Shown: positions 15,993 through 25,530, numbered from the stretch's first letter. The stretch is DNA of 64,000 bases from Paenibacillus ferrarius (GCF_002027705.1 NZ_MBTG01000023.1:248001-312000), one strand, 5' to 3'. Program-made: numbers and translations. The notes: generated from the sequence alone by a model not told the origin.

Positions 15993-17690
15993 TTAATTAC
16001 CCAATATTTGGTTAATAAATTTAGCGTATTGCAGCAATCTCTTCAGCATAACAACAGCTTGAGCACGACTAGCATTAACGGAAGCTACGAACGTTGTATC
16101 TGTCATGCCCGAGATAATACCAGCTTTGACGGATTGGGCAACAGAAGCTTTCGCCCAATCGCTGATTTGCGAGTTATCTGTAAACTTGTTCAATAGCTCA
16201 TCACGGCTATCAACAGTCAGGCCTGCAGCGCTTAGCGCCTTGGCTACCATGACGGCCATTTGTTCACGGGTAATCTGCGCATTAGGTTTGAACGTACCGT
16301 CTTCATAGCCGCTCACCAGCTTGCTTTTCACAGCAGCACCAATGGAGCCAGCATACCAATCTGTAGCTTGGACGTCCTTGAAGGAAGCTGCGGATGCATC
16401 AGCACTCAAAGCCAACGCACGTACGAGCAAGGATGCAAACTCAGCACGTGTGATCGCATGGTCTGGTGCAAAATCTTTATCGGTTGCACCGCTGACGACC
16501 AATTTGGAAGCTAATAGTTCGATGTCAGATTTGGCCCAATGTCCTTGGATATCATCAAAGGTTTTGGTGGATGAAACAACCCCATAGATACTATTGCCGT
16601 TTCGTTTAATCGTCACTTGTTGCTTGCCAGCAGCATTATCTCCGAACACACTTGGAACGAAGGAAATATCATGGCTAGTTGGATCATACAGAACGCCAGT
16701 CGACGTTCTTGGATCTACAGTTTCCGATAAGCCGATACTTCGATTCACATAGTTCGTCCCGAAGTCCTTCAGCTCTTTCGTTTGACCATTCCCTTCAGCA
16801 ACTATGCTGAAATCAACCGAGTGTCCGAGGCTGGTCGCTCCTTTTTTGCCCGCACTTTCTTGGATTTGCTTCTCAAGATCGGTGCTTGCAACCGAGATAT
16901 TCAAGTGAAGGGTTACTTTCGAGCTGTCTGTACCTAATGAACGAGCAATTTCATCGAAATTCAGCACATTCAAGGGCAGGGAGTACGACTCCTTATCGGA
17001 ATAAATGCGAATTACGGCATTCGAGTTCTTCAACCCTTCCAGAAGGACAGACACTGGGAGGGAAACATTGGTAGTACTGTTTGCGTCGATATTGCCTACT
17101 TTAATAGCAATGACAGGCGTTTGATCTGTCTTGCCTTGATCCTTAAGTTGAACAAAAGCATCGCTCAGAAACTTGTTGTCAATGGAAACAGCCGTTGTCA
17201 CTTTGCCATCAGGGCCAGTCACTTTGTTGGAAGTGATTGCGCTTGGGCTGATTTCCACATTGGCTGGAGTTACGGTGTTGGTGGGTTGGGTGCCTCCACC
17301 TCCTCCTCCTCCACTTGGTGGTTGCGGTGTCGGCGTTACTGGTGTTGATGCCTTAACCACTAATTCACGCGTTGCAACAGAGTCTGCTTGTCCAGCAGTA
17401 ACCGCGTATGTCCCAGCTGTTTCATTGCTGGCTAGCGTGAATGAACTAGAAAACTGTCCGTCTTTTACCTTAACAATATCGTAGAACATCGTGCTATTCG
17501 CTGGCCGAATCACCTGAATAATCACTTCATCCAGTGTTGACGTCCCCGAAACGGTAACAGAACCACCAGGCTGAATAGCTGATATTGGATTCAATGTCAC
17601 TGTTGCTGCACTAGCTGCGAATACGGCAGCCGGCAGGAGTGATAAACAAAGCGTTAAAATTAAAAGAATACTTAACTTGCGTATTTTCAC
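15993..17690 (-). CDS. SLH-domain cell-surface protein
   Basis: About 565 residues. It has a signal peptide (basic start, then LSILLILTLCLSLLPAAVFA), one Ig-like domain (about 30-115), a proline/glycine linker (PTPQPPSGGGGGGG), a beta-rich middle region with no family I know, and three C-terminal SLH motifs (HWAKSDIELLASK, DWYAGSIGAAVKSK, DWAKASVAQSVKAG) that bind pyruvylated wall polymer. A GTG at 17690 with GAGG nine bases upstream is preferred; the ATG at 17720 lacks a good site. It follows the Ig-repeat protein gene closely, so both are likely co-expressed surface proteins. No enzymatic domain was seen. Confidence 0.9.
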   Translation of the reverse strand: MKIRKLSILLILTLCLSLLPAAVFAASAATVTLNPISAIQPGGSVTVSGTSTLDEVIIQVIRPANSTMFYDIVKVKDGQFSSSFTLASNETAGTYAVTAGQADSVATRELVVKASTPVTPTPQPPSGGGGGGGTQPTNTVTPANVEISPSAITSNKVTGPDGKVTTAVSIDNKFLSDAFVQLKDQGKTDQTPVIAIKVGNIDANSTTNVSLPVSVLLEGLKNSNAVIRIYSDKESYSLPLNVLNFDEIARSLGTDSSKVTLHLNISVASTDLEKQIQESAGKKGATSLGHSVDFSIVAEGNGQTKELKDFGTNYVNRSIGLSETVDPRTSTGVLYDPTSHDISFVPSVFGDNAAGKQQVTIKRNGNSIYGVVSSTKTFDDIQGHWAKSDIELLASKLVVSGATDKDFAPDHAITRAEFASLLVRALALSADASAASFKDVQATDWYAGSIGAAVKSKLVSGYEDGTFKPNAQITREQMAVMVAKALSAAGLTVDSRDELLNKFTDNSQISDWAKASVAQSVKAGIISGMTDTTFVASVNASRAQAVVMLKRLLQYAKFINQILGN

Positions 17691-17733
17691 TTTTGCATTC
17701 CTCACTTTCGCTTTAACCATTTTTTTCTAAAAA

Positions 17734-20175
17734 TCAATCTTCTTCATTATTATTGTTATTCCCGTTAAGCAAGGCTTGATCTAGCTCAAACTGCGTTTTT
17801 ACTGTTGCTAAATTTAATCCGATATTGGTTGAACTATTGCTATACTGGCTAACGACAAATGCTTTTACGGTATAATTCGTATTCGTCCCGGCATCCGCAA
17901 CATTAAAATTAGCTGAGTATGTTCCTGTACCGATTTTTAAATTAGACGCAACAATACTTACTGGACTTGATCCGTTAAATAACTCAAAAATAACCGTTTG
18001 GTTCCCATTGCTACTACTTTTATTGGCATTATTTACTAAATTAATTTTTGCAGTAATTCCGTTTTCTGCCGTGACTGCCGGTGCAGTCATATAGAATATT
18101 TCAGATGACTTATAGGCGAAGCCCCAAAAATATTGGGTGCTGTAACCATCAGCATCGATATAAACTTGATAGGATTGCCCCTCTTGGAAAACACCCTTAG
18201 TAATAGTAAGTTTACCTGCCGAAAGGGAATACTCAGAACTAGTCAATTCTCTATACCTTCCCACTTTTTCATCGAATACATTAACCGCTCTAACTTTGGT
18301 TCTCCATGCATCATTATCTGCAAATACAAACTCACTTGCTGTATTGCTTAATAAATAGCCTGTAATTTCAGGAGTTCTAGAGGCAATCAGTTCATCTAAT
18401 GCTTCATTGCGATACGTATCATATGGATTGCTAACCACCTCCGCCTCAACTTTGACTTTGATAGAGCCTTGCTTTATCGCATTGTGAAAGAAGATATTTA
18501 TTTTATTACCTTGAACAGAAACAATATCTAGCGGATTCAAAGCTGTGTAAGTTAACCCATTATCTAATGAAACTGCAATCTTTCCATGTAATTGACTTAT
18601 TCCGCCCACAATCGTTTGATCCACTAGATTAATATCTACATTATTTTGCTTAAACGCTAAACTTAACCAACGACCTTCTTGTGAAAAGTAACTTTCGCGA
18701 AGAGCTAAATTTGGTGTATCTGTATAAAACCAGTTGGTTTCAGTATATCCAGTTAATATGTTACCTGAAGCATCTTTAAAATGACCGGGATAAAAACTAA
18801 AATAGAATTGAGACCCTGTCAATGGAACTGCAAAATGAATGACTGCCTTATGGCCCGAGAACGTTACCGTTGTATTAGTAGGAAGAGTGAACAACCAACC
18901 ATTTTCATACCACTGGACATTTTGCAAAAAACCAGGAATATCATTTTTAGCATTGAAGACATCTTCATCGAAAACAAGCGTTAAATCTTGAAAATTCGGA
19001 AAAGTAGCATATAAAAATTTAGGCATTGTAGTATCTTTCGGGTTAGGGTCTACACCCCCAGCATTCTCTTGGAATACAGCCGTTAATCTATCGTCACCTT
19101 GTGTATTTCCATAAGAATCTCTAAGCGTATTTCCACCTATCGAAATTTGATTGCTTGCACCTGTGAGAGCCTCTGTAAAATCAATAATTAGTTTATTACT
19201 AGTGATGGATACTGTATCCGTAGCAACTAATCCTTTACCATTTGAGCCGTCGCCTTTATATAAATAAATTCTATTCTTCAAATTGGATCCATTTGTGTTC
19301 TCATAAATATCCTTATCAAAGGTAATCGTTACTTTATGATTGTCACTACTAACTTCTGTACTTTGAATGACTGGAGGGCTAACCGGTAGCTTCATTTCTT
19401 GGTTGATATTACCTTCTGCATCTCTTATAGTGCCACTAGCAATTTTGACAATTGTGTTGGCACCTAAAATAATCTTTATGTTATTAGGATATTCTAAATG
19501 AATGACTCTTGAATTATTTTTACGTGCTATACCTGTTTCTAAGAAAGGAGAGAAATTCACGCCATCTGTTGAAACACTCAAATTACTTTTTAAGAATGTT
19601 TGAATTTGGTCATTGTTTGAGTCGTCTGGGGCATTAATAAAGAGATCTTCATCAAAATTCAAATCTACGTTTCTGCCTTGATTACCAGAAGTCGAACCAA
19701 TGAATACAGGCGCAGTAATATCACGCGCGGAAATATTGGAGACGACCACGTCGGTGTTTGAGGCAATTCCATCTCTATTCATTAAAGAGCCTGTTTTAAC
19801 ATTAATGGCATTTGTTGTGCCTGTTAAGGCAGTGCCTAAAGTAATGAACAATGTCCCATCTACCATATTAATATTGTTATTGGCATTATCCGCTGAAAGA
19901 TCAACGAATGAGTTGGCGCCGGAACGCCCAATTTGGATCTTTGATTTTAAATCTACTAAATCGGTAGTCGGAGTCGCATACGTATTAAATGTAACTGTTA
20001 CCGTTGTGTTATTATTACTTACAACTGCTGATGCCGAAGTAATTGCCGTAGGCATTGTTGCATAACTTCCTGTAGGTGAAACCGTGATAACCGTCATGAC
20101 GGCTAATACAATCGCCATCATTTTTGATAAAACACCTAGAAATCCTGACCTGTTTATTCCACTATTACTTCCCAT
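17734..20175 (-). CDS. Large secreted protein with Ig-like/SwmB-type repeats
   Basis: An 813-residue protein with signal peptide (about 1-40, ending near YATMPTA). Three or four repeats of 100-120 residues share the pattern VTVTF..., LY/ITLGTALTG and G..LRDSYGN, as in calcium- or wall-associated SwmB-like Ig modules found in Paenibacillus surface proteins. Near the C-terminus, about 620-700 (ITKGVFQEGQSYQVYIDADG) resembles the Shr-type hemoglobin-interacting/DUF1533 domain, though a heme role is only a possibility. Base composition is AT-richer than its neighbours. AGGAGTGAGG precedes the ATG. It lacks SLH motifs itself; the next gene supplies them, so the two may form a surface complex. Confidence 0.82.
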   Translation of the reverse strand: MGSNSGINRSGFLGVLSKMMAIVLAVMTVITVSPTGSYATMPTAITSASAVVSNNNTTVTVTFNTYATPTTDLVDLKSKIQIGRSGANSFVDLSADNANNNINMVDGTLFITLGTALTGTTNAINVKTGSLMNRDGIASNTDVVVSNISARDITAPVFIGSTSGNQGRNVDLNFDEDLFINAPDDSNNDQIQTFLKSNLSVSTDGVNFSPFLETGIARKNNSRVIHLEYPNNIKIILGANTIVKIASGTIRDAEGNINQEMKLPVSPPVIQSTEVSSDNHKVTITFDKDIYENTNGSNLKNRIYLYKGDGSNGKGLVATDTVSITSNKLIIDFTEALTGASNQISIGGNTLRDSYGNTQGDDRLTAVFQENAGGVDPNPKDTTMPKFLYATFPNFQDLTLVFDEDVFNAKNDIPGFLQNVQWYENGWLFTLPTNTTVTFSGHKAVIHFAVPLTGSQFYFSFYPGHFKDASGNILTGYTETNWFYTDTPNLALRESYFSQEGRWLSLAFKQNNVDINLVDQTIVGGISQLHGKIAVSLDNGLTYTALNPLDIVSVQGNKINIFFHNAIKQGSIKVKVEAEVVSNPYDTYRNEALDELIASRTPEITGYLLSNTASEFVFADNDAWRTKVRAVNVFDEKVGRYRELTSSEYSLSAGKLTITKGVFQEGQSYQVYIDADGYSTQYFWGFAYKSSEIFYMTAPAVTAENGITAKINLVNNANKSSSNGNQTVIFELFNGSSPVSIVASNLKIGTGTYSANFNVADAGTNTNYTVKAFVVSQYSNSSTNIGLNLATVKTQFELDQALLNGNNNNNEED

Positions 20176-20267
20176 CTGATTTCCTCACTCCTAAATATAG
20201 TTGTTTGTTATTTCTTCCCTCTAAAACCAAGTATACCCGACCCCAATGACCAGAAAATGACAAACTT

Positions 20268-20301
20268 CGACAACAAAAAGAGCCCCCATGATTCTGGGGC
20301 C
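20268..20301 (-). terminator. Terminator of the kinase/BTAD regulator operon
   Basis: On the minus strand GGCCCCAgaatcaTGGGGGC is followed by TCTTTTTGTTG. It lies 25 bp after the regulator stop codon and separates it from the surface-protein genes. Confidence 0.85.
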
Positions 20302-20325
20302 CTATATATGATTTTCCCTTCTATT

Positions 20326-21459
20326 TCAAACCAACTCCGAAAGCAATTGCGTATATAACTCCGCAGCCTCACGAGATGGCTTTAAGCCTATTTCTTTATC
20401 CAAGTTTCCTGCATATTGCATGTAGTGCCGAGTCAACGCTTCTTTATTCTCCTGCTGAGCCAAAGCCTTCATTAGCAATATGAAAGAACCTTCATCTAAT
20501 TCATTCCGTGTCATGAGCTTGGAGAGCAATCGGATGGCAACCTGCGTATCCCCTTTTTCCAACAAGGCGGCACTTAAGCGCTGGGTAAAAGAGGTATACA
20601 AGTGCGCTAGGCGTTCAACTTCGTTCAGTGCCCAAGCAAAGGCAGTATCTCCGAATAAGTCGCCCGCATACAGCTGTTCAATCTCTAAGGCTTGTTCCAT
20701 ATTAGACTCGTCCACCACAGACATTTGCCTACAGCCTTCTTCAAATCTCAAAAGATCAACCTTCACTTGATTCAGGCTTAGTGCATAATGATTGCTATCG
20801 GAATGCAAGATTTCCTTTAAGCCAAAGGCGTCCAACACCTTGCGGAGCTTATAGACCGTCGTATTTAAATACATTTCCGCATTCTTCTGCGGCATGTCGC
20901 CAAACATATCGTCAATGAGCCTCGCGCGGGATACAAGCCTCTCTTTTTGAACCAGCAAATATCCAAAAAGCTCTGTGCTTTTACTTGATTTCCACTTGGC
21001 CCGCATCCCTTGTGTACTTTGAATGTCAATTTCGCCTAAGCAATTGAACTTAATTTCATTGAAGATGGGCTCTCGTTCCGTCCGTACAAGGGGGGCTGGT
21101 TGCTTTTTGGCCATCGCTCTTTCCATCGTTTTGCGCAGTCTTTCTTGCACAACGGGTTTTACAATATAATCGAAAGCATGGACATCGAAGGCAAACAAGG
21201 CATATTCCTTATGAGAGGTTATAAAGACGATCTTCACTTCATTGCCGCTCTCCCGCAATCGCTCGGCAAATTCCAGTCCATTCTCCTTCGGCATGCTAAT
21301 ATCTACAAAGATAAGGTCCACATCATGATTCATCAAATAAGAATAAGCTGCTGCCGTATCCATGAAGCTGCCTACAAGTTCGACCTCCTTCACTTTGGAG
21401 AGCATACGCTTCATAATTAAATGCATCGCTTTCTCATCATCAATACAAATGACCTTCAT
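20326..21459 (-). CDS. Response regulator with winged-helix and BTAD output
   Basis: A 377-residue regulator: receiver domain (1-120, Asp53 in FVDISMPKENG, HAFDYIVKPV), an OmpR-like winged helix (about 150-235, with MYLNTTVYKLRKVLD) and a bacterial transcriptional activator domain of helical TPR-like repeats (about 240-375). This SARP-like output is less common than OmpR or NarL types in Firmicutes. Its start overlaps the kinase stop by four bases, so they form a coupled pair. The two surface-protein genes lie just downstream on the same strand after a terminator, making them plausible but unproven targets. Confidence 0.92.
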   Translation of the reverse strand: MKVICIDDEKAMHLIMKRMLSKVKEVELVGSFMDTAAAYSYLMNHDVDLIFVDISMPKENGLEFAERLRESGNEVKIVFITSHKEYALFAFDVHAFDYIVKPVVQERLRKTMERAMAKKQPAPLVRTEREPIFNEIKFNCLGEIDIQSTQGMRAKWKSSKSTELFGYLLVQKERLVSRARLIDDMFGDMPQKNAEMYLNTTVYKLRKVLDAFGLKEILHSDSNHYALSLNQVKVDLLRFEEGCRQMSVVDESNMEQALEIEQLYAGDLFGDTAFAWALNEVERLAHLYTSFTQRLSAALLEKGDTQVAIRLLSKLMTRNELDEGSFILLMKALAQQENKEALTRHYMQYAGNLDKEIGLKPSREAAELYTQLLSELV

Positions 21460-23258
21460 GCCCGTCCACCTCTTAAGCTGTCTGATTGTTTAGATGAAGC
21501 TTCCGAAAGCGTAGGGATAGAGAAGTAGAAGGTGCTTCCTTGTGCAGGTGTACTATCAAACCAGATTTCTCCCCCATTTAAGTGAACGAACTCTCTGCAT
21601 AACGTAAGTCCTAATCCAACCCCCTTCTCTCCGGCTGTTCCCGTTGAAGAAACCGGGTAGTCCTCCTGCAGCAACATACTGGCTTGATCCGAGGTGATTC
21701 CATCCCCTGTATCGCTTACTGAAACGACCACTTTATGATCGCTGCGATCTGCTCTTAAGCGGATAGTGCCTCCGAAATTTGTAAATTTAATTGCATTGGA
21801 CAGCAGGTTTCGAACAATCAAATCAAGCATTTCTTTATCGGCATAAACGAACGTATCCTTCGGTATTTCGGAAATAATGTGGATCTGCTTATTCTCAATG
21901 CGCACGAGCAATAATCGTATATTGATTTGAATGGTTTGCGCCAAGTCTCTTTCCACTGGCTTGAAAATCATGCCTCCGCTCTGGCTCCGGAACCATTCCA
22001 GCAAACTTTCTACCAATGTAAAGGTATTATGAATTTGCTGTCCCATTTCGTTCACGATTTCTTGCTGATCCTCCCCATAGGTCTGCATTTCCTCTTCCAT
22101 TAGCTCCATCAGATTGACTAGTACAGCCAAAGGATCACGAATATCATGGGCCACTACACTAAACATCTTATCCTTAAACGTATTGAGTTCCCGCAGCTGT
22201 CTCGCATTCTCCAGCAGGGTGATCTCGGAGCGTACCATGTCTGTTACATCGCTTAACAAAAGCATTTTACCAACAGGTCTTTGATTTTTATCATTAATAA
22301 AGGACACATGGACGTTATAAAATTGCTCATCTGCATGGCCTGCAAGTTGGACCTTGCCTTCCATAAAGGGGCCTTGCTTTATTTTCTCCAGCAGCACAGG
22401 ATACTGGCTAAATACTTGGACCGCAGGCTGTCCGATCCACTTATTGTTGATTCCGGCAATAACGCGGTTGGCAGACTGATTAAAGCTAGTCAGACTATTA
22501 TCCAAATCGAATACGATAACCGCGTCCTGCATGGAAGCAAACACCTTCTGCAAAGCCAAAGGAGCTAATCGCAGCATATTAAATTGATAAATGCCCCACA
22601 TATAGAACACGCCTGAGATAATAAATCCGAACGGTGAAATATCAATAGGCATATAGATAACACCGCTCAAATAAACCAGCGTAAAGCCGTATGGTCCCCA
22701 TGAGCCAATAATCATTAGAGCAACTTGTTTCTTCATTCGCAGCTTTTCTTTGATAAACATTTGAATCATCAAAACCATGCCTACTACAAAGAAAGAATAG
22801 GAATAATAGACATGAAGCTTGTATAAAGGTCCTTTGACCAAAGTGACTAGCGGGAATCCCTCTGAATAATTAAGTGTCATACTTTTATAGAAGAGATGAT
22901 GCCATTCATTCGTATGATGTGAAACGAACGTAATGGTAGGTACAATCATAAGCGTAGCTACAAGCCATTTTCGAACAAGCGCTTGGCGTCCTGTATATTG
23001 CAAGACCATGATAAACCATAAGACTGTCCCGAAAGGTATACCCATGTATTCAATCCGCAGCCAGAAGCGTATGTGTTCCAAGGAGGTACTGACAATTTCG
23101 AAGGCATATCCGAACGTATAGAAGGCACCGGTCAGCATTCCCAAACCATAGCTGATCGCAATGGGAAGCTCTCTTCTTTTCCAGCAAAGATATGAAATAG
23201 CCAGTGAGCAGCAGGTTGCTGCCATTAGAAGTGCAGATAAATACATATTGTAGCTCAT
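21456..23258 (-). CDS. Sensor histidine kinase with N-terminal 7TM domain and PAS
   Basis: A 600-residue kinase. Seven hydrophobic segments span about 5-235, matching the histidine-kinase N-terminal 7TM family; then a PAS domain (about 245-345, MQDAVIVFDLDNSLTSFN). HisKA has the phospho-acceptor in FSVVAHDIRDPL (about residue 373) and the ATPase has NLLSNAIKFT, DTGDGI and GEKGVGLGLTLC. The C-terminus ends in a Ser-rich tail. It pairs with the BTAD regulator by a four-base overlap. The 7TM domain suggests sensing of a membrane-soluble or extracellular ligand. Confidence 0.94.
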   Translation of the reverse strand: MSYNMYLSALLMAATCCSLAISYLCWKRRELPIAISYGLGMLTGAFYTFGYAFEIVSTSLEHIRFWLRIEYMGIPFGTVLWFIMVLQYTGRQALVRKWLVATLMIVPTITFVSHHTNEWHHLFYKSMTLNYSEGFPLVTLVKGPLYKLHVYYSYSFFVVGMVLMIQMFIKEKLRMKKQVALMIIGSWGPYGFTLVYLSGVIYMPIDISPFGFIISGVFYMWGIYQFNMLRLAPLALQKVFASMQDAVIVFDLDNSLTSFNQSANRVIAGINNKWIGQPAVQVFSQYPVLLEKIKQGPFMEGKVQLAGHADEQFYNVHVSFINDKNQRPVGKMLLLSDVTDMVRSEITLLENARQLRELNTFKDKMFSVVAHDIRDPLAVLVNLMELMEEEMQTYGEDQQEIVNEMGQQIHNTFTLVESLLEWFRSQSGGMIFKPVERDLAQTIQINIRLLLVRIENKQIHIISEIPKDTFVYADKEMLDLIVRNLLSNAIKFTNFGGTIRLRADRSDHKVVVSVSDTGDGITSDQASMLLQEDYPVSSTGTAGEKGVGLGLTLCREFVHLNGGEIWFDSTPAQGSTFYFSIPTLSEASSKQSDSLRGGRA

Positions 23259-23332
23259 TGATGCTAGCCCCCGCGCCGGATGTAAACAGATATTCTAAGG
23301 CTTCTATGTTAGCAGAAACATGCTGGATTCGT

Positions 23333-23767
23333 TTAGAGTAATATTCTGTTTTCTAAAATGTTTTTCAAACAAATATGAGATTTGGAAGGACCGATCTTTA
23401 CAAGTGAATCTTGAAACTCGGCAACCTCCTCTATGGAAGCCGTTTGAACCTTGATCAGATAGTTGAATTCCCCACTAATGCGAAATAAATCGGTGACCTC
23501 CTTAGCCGCTTCGCAAAACTCAACAAGCTCTTGACAATGCTCGGTCTTAATCAAAATAAACGTGCTTGTGCCTCGATTCAGATCCCGTAGATTAAATACG
23601 GTGCTGTATCCGGATATAATCTTTTTATCCTCTAGCTTTAATATCCTTTCTTTCACAGATGGCTGCGACATCGCGATTTCTTTGCTGATCTGAGAGATAG
23701 GAATTCGTGCATTATGCTGAAGCAATTTCATAATCTTTCTATCAATATCATCAATCTGATGATTCAT
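23333..23767 (-). CDS. Lrp/AsnC-family transcriptional regulator
   Basis: A 144-residue protein with an N-terminal HTH (IPISQISKEIAMSQPSVKER, about residues 23-42) and a C-terminal RAM domain (SGEFNYLIKVQTASIEEVAEF). Typical octamer-forming amino-acid-responsive regulator by family. It is divergent from a VOC/glyoxalase gene, with a nested dyad between them at 23792-23827, so local autoregulation and control of that gene are likely. Confidence 0.93.
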   Translation of the reverse strand: MNHQIDDIDRKIMKLLQHNARIPISQISKEIAMSQPSVKERILKLEDKKIISGYSTVFNLRDLNRGTSTFILIKTEHCQELVEFCEAAKEVTDLFRISGEFNYLIKVQTASIEEVAEFQDSLVKIGPSKSHICLKNILENRILL

Positions 23768-23791
23768 AGCTATATAACGCCTCCAAGATTC

Positions 23792-23827
23792 AACTTATAA
23801 AATAAGATATTACATCTTAAATAAGTT
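23792..23827. promoter_or_regulatory. Nested dyad operator (Lrp/AsnC candidate)
   Basis: TAAGATATTACATCTTA (23803-23819) has perfect 6-bp arms and is itself flanked by AACTTAT (23792-23798) and its reverse complement ATAAGTT (23821-23827). Nested symmetry of this sort suits the multimeric binding of Lrp-type proteins. It lies 25 bp from the Lrp gene start. Confidence 0.55.
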
Positions 23828-23932
23828 ATTTAATTAACTATTTTACTATAAAACCCTTATCTTTCATATGTATTCCTTATAGTCAAATGCCTATAATGAA
23901 AATCATAACTTATGTACAAGGAGAGATTTGAG

Positions 23933-24385
23933 ATGAGCGTAAGAGGCCTTGCCCATGTGGCGATACAAGCGAATGATTATCAAGGAACTATTCGGTTTTA
24001 TACCGAAGTCTTAGGGTTTACAAGAGGCCATCATTGGAGTTTGCCTTCTTTTCAAATCAAAGAAGCCTGTATGCTGGTTTCTGCTGATCGACGAACCTGC
24101 ATAGAGATCTTTGACCGTGAGGCTGTCATCCCTGCTCAAGGAAAGAAAGCTGCATCGGAAGAAGAGATTGCTCATGGGGCATTATTGCATTTGGCCTTTT
24201 ATGTGGATGATGCAGAAGAAGTGTACCATAAAGCCCTTGCTCACGGGGCAAAAATTTGCGCAGAGCCAACCCGGCTTTCTCTCGGAGAACCGCCGCTTAT
24301 CGTGAACAATGCTCTTATTTATAGTCCTAATGGCGAGGTTATTGAATTCATAGAGGAAGTTGATTTTAATGTCTCCTCGCTATAA
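23933..24385 (+). CDS. VOC family (glyoxalase/dioxygenase-like) protein
   Basis: A 150-residue protein with paired beta-alpha-beta-beta-beta modules. Metal-site candidates include His in LAHVAIQAND, Glu in TCIEIFD, His in LLHLAFYVDD and Glu in GEVIEFIEE. The ATG at 23933 is preferred over one at 23912, because AAGGAGAG lies upstream of the former. VOC enzymes include glyoxalase I, bleomycin-resistance proteins and ring-cleaving dioxygenases; nothing fixes the substrate here. It is divergent from an Lrp-type regulator. Confidence 0.9.
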   Translation: MSVRGLAHVAIQANDYQGTIRFYTEVLGFTRGHHWSLPSFQIKEACMLVSADRRTCIEIFDREAVIPAQGKKAASEEEIAHGALLHLAFYVDDAEEVYHKALAHGAKICAEPTRLSLGEPPLIVNNALIYSPNGEVIEFIEEVDFNVSSL

Positions 24386-24390
24386 TGAAA

Positions 24391-24416
24391 GAGCACCCTT
24401 AGGAAGGGTGCCTTTC
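24391..24416 (+). terminator. Terminator of the VOC gene
   Basis: GCACCCTTaggAAGGGTGC at 24393-24411 followed by CTTTC, just after the VOC stop codon. Confidence 0.8.
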
Positions 24417-24446
24417 CTCGTTAAACACGGAAATGTCAGACTTTCC

Positions 24447-24605
24447 TTATTTTTTGATAAGCTTCAGGGTGAGAGCTTGCTCCTCTGTCAAAATGAATTC
24501 CTCCTTAGACCAGAAGTCCTCATCCTTGTCTCTGCCGAATAGACGAAGTATGTCATTCCAAACGCCTTTTTCCATAGCTTCTGAAGCTGAAATCATAATT
24601 TTCAA
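24447..24605 (-). CDS. Small protein of 52 residues
   Basis: A short open frame starting at TTG (24605) with a perfect AGGAGGTG six bases upstream. It encodes MKIMISASEAMEKGVW... and ends with ...LTEEQALTLKLIKK. The composition (acidic middle, amphipathic ends), a strong ribosome site and the resemblance to small Bacillales proteins beginning MKIMISA-SEAM support a real gene. No membrane segment or known domain is seen. It is convergent with the VOC gene and divergent from the DUF1772 gene. Function is unknown. Confidence 0.75.
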   Translation of the reverse strand: MKIMISASEAMEKGVWNDILRLFGRDKDEDFWSKEEFILTEEQALTLKLIKK

Positions 24606-24762
24606 AGCGAACACCTCCTGTCCCCACTATAGGCGATGGACGACTCCTAAATCAAATTCCTCCTATAAATTACTTTACAAAATAAGGGATTTATTATACA
24701 TATGAGATAAGTAAACAATTGGAGAAAATCGTAGGATAGCTCCGAATGGGAGGTAGCAAATC

Positions 24763-25245
24763 ATGGGTAACCTGCTCTTTGGCTTAATCTTTGCTTCCGC
24801 GTTAGGTTCCGGCTTAATGGCTGGATTGTTTTTCGCCTTTTCGACTTCCGTCATGGCAGCTCTCTCTCGCCTTCCGGCCGAACAAGGGATTGCCACGATG
24901 CAATCCATCAACATCATCATACTCAATCCGTTATTTAGCTTGATCTTTATGGGAACAAGTTTACTGTGCATCATTATTGGGATTTATTCATTGTTCAAAT
25001 GGGGCACACCAAGCGCCACCTATCTGCTCGCTGGCAGCATCCTTTATTTCGTCGGTGTCTTCCTAGTGACCGTCATATTCAACGTGCCGCTTAACGACAC
25101 CTTAGCCGCAGTGGCACCTGGCAGCTCAGAAGGAGCTAAACTCTGGACTCAATATTTGGCTAGCTGGGTGCCGTGGAATCATGTGCGGACATTAGCTTCA
25201 CTCGTGTCATTGGGGGCTTTTGTCATCGGACTGCGCAAGTGGTGA
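24763..25245 (+). CDS. DUF1772 (anthrone oxygenase-like) membrane protein
   Basis: A 160-residue protein with four membrane segments (about 5-30, 50-72, 82-104 and 138-158). The family motif is FNVPLNDTLAAV followed by a W..YLASWVPWNHVRTLAS segment, typical of DUF1772, a family named after fungal anthrone oxygenases. GGGAGGTAGCAAATC precedes the ATG. It stands alone, with the second copy of the composite repeat after its stop codon. The enzymatic activity of bacterial members is not established. Confidence 0.88.
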   Translation: MGNLLFGLIFASALGSGLMAGLFFAFSTSVMAALSRLPAEQGIATMQSINIIILNPLFSLIFMGTSLLCIIIGIYSLFKWGTPSATYLLAGSILYFVGVFLVTVIFNVPLNDTLAAVAPGSSEGAKLWTQYLASWVPWNHVRTLASLVSLGAFVIGLRKW

Positions 25246-25257
25246 ACGACAATAATG

Positions 25258-25446
25258 GTACCTGCAATTATGCATCTTTTTTGCTCTTGGAATAGCCGCA
25301 GCTACTAAATTCCTGCATTTGTGCAGGCTTTTGAGGCTTTTTCTGGATGAACGGCCGAAAAAGATAAAAATGCCTGCACAATTGCAGGCATTTCCACTTT
25401 TTAACCGAATTTGCTCGGAAATTCCTGTATTTTCGCAGGCTTTTAC
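25258..25446 (+). repeat. Four-hairpin composite repeat, copy 2
   Basis: Units at about 25260-25277, 25311-25328, 25372-25389 and 25423-25440. Their CCTGC cores start at 25261, 25312, 25373 and 25424, so spacings are 51, 61 and 51 bp, identical to copy 1. The first unit is imperfect (CCTGCAATTATGCATC then a T run), as in copy 3. Each unit has an A-rich left and T-rich right flank. It lies between the convergent ends of the DUF1772 and VanZ-like genes. Confidence 0.87.
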
Positions 25447-25530
25447 GGACTATTTGACTTTCGTCGATAAGGAGCCGATGATTTTAACCTCAACCATACT
25501 TTTGTGGGCCTCACATTAGTTAGTACGTAA

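Noticed and set aside
25258..25446. CRISPR-like series of palindromic repeats with regular spacers
   Set aside because: Only four units per locus, the units vary, the spacing is identical in three separate loci and the spacers are themselves related. No cas genes nearby. It is a dispersed composite repeat.
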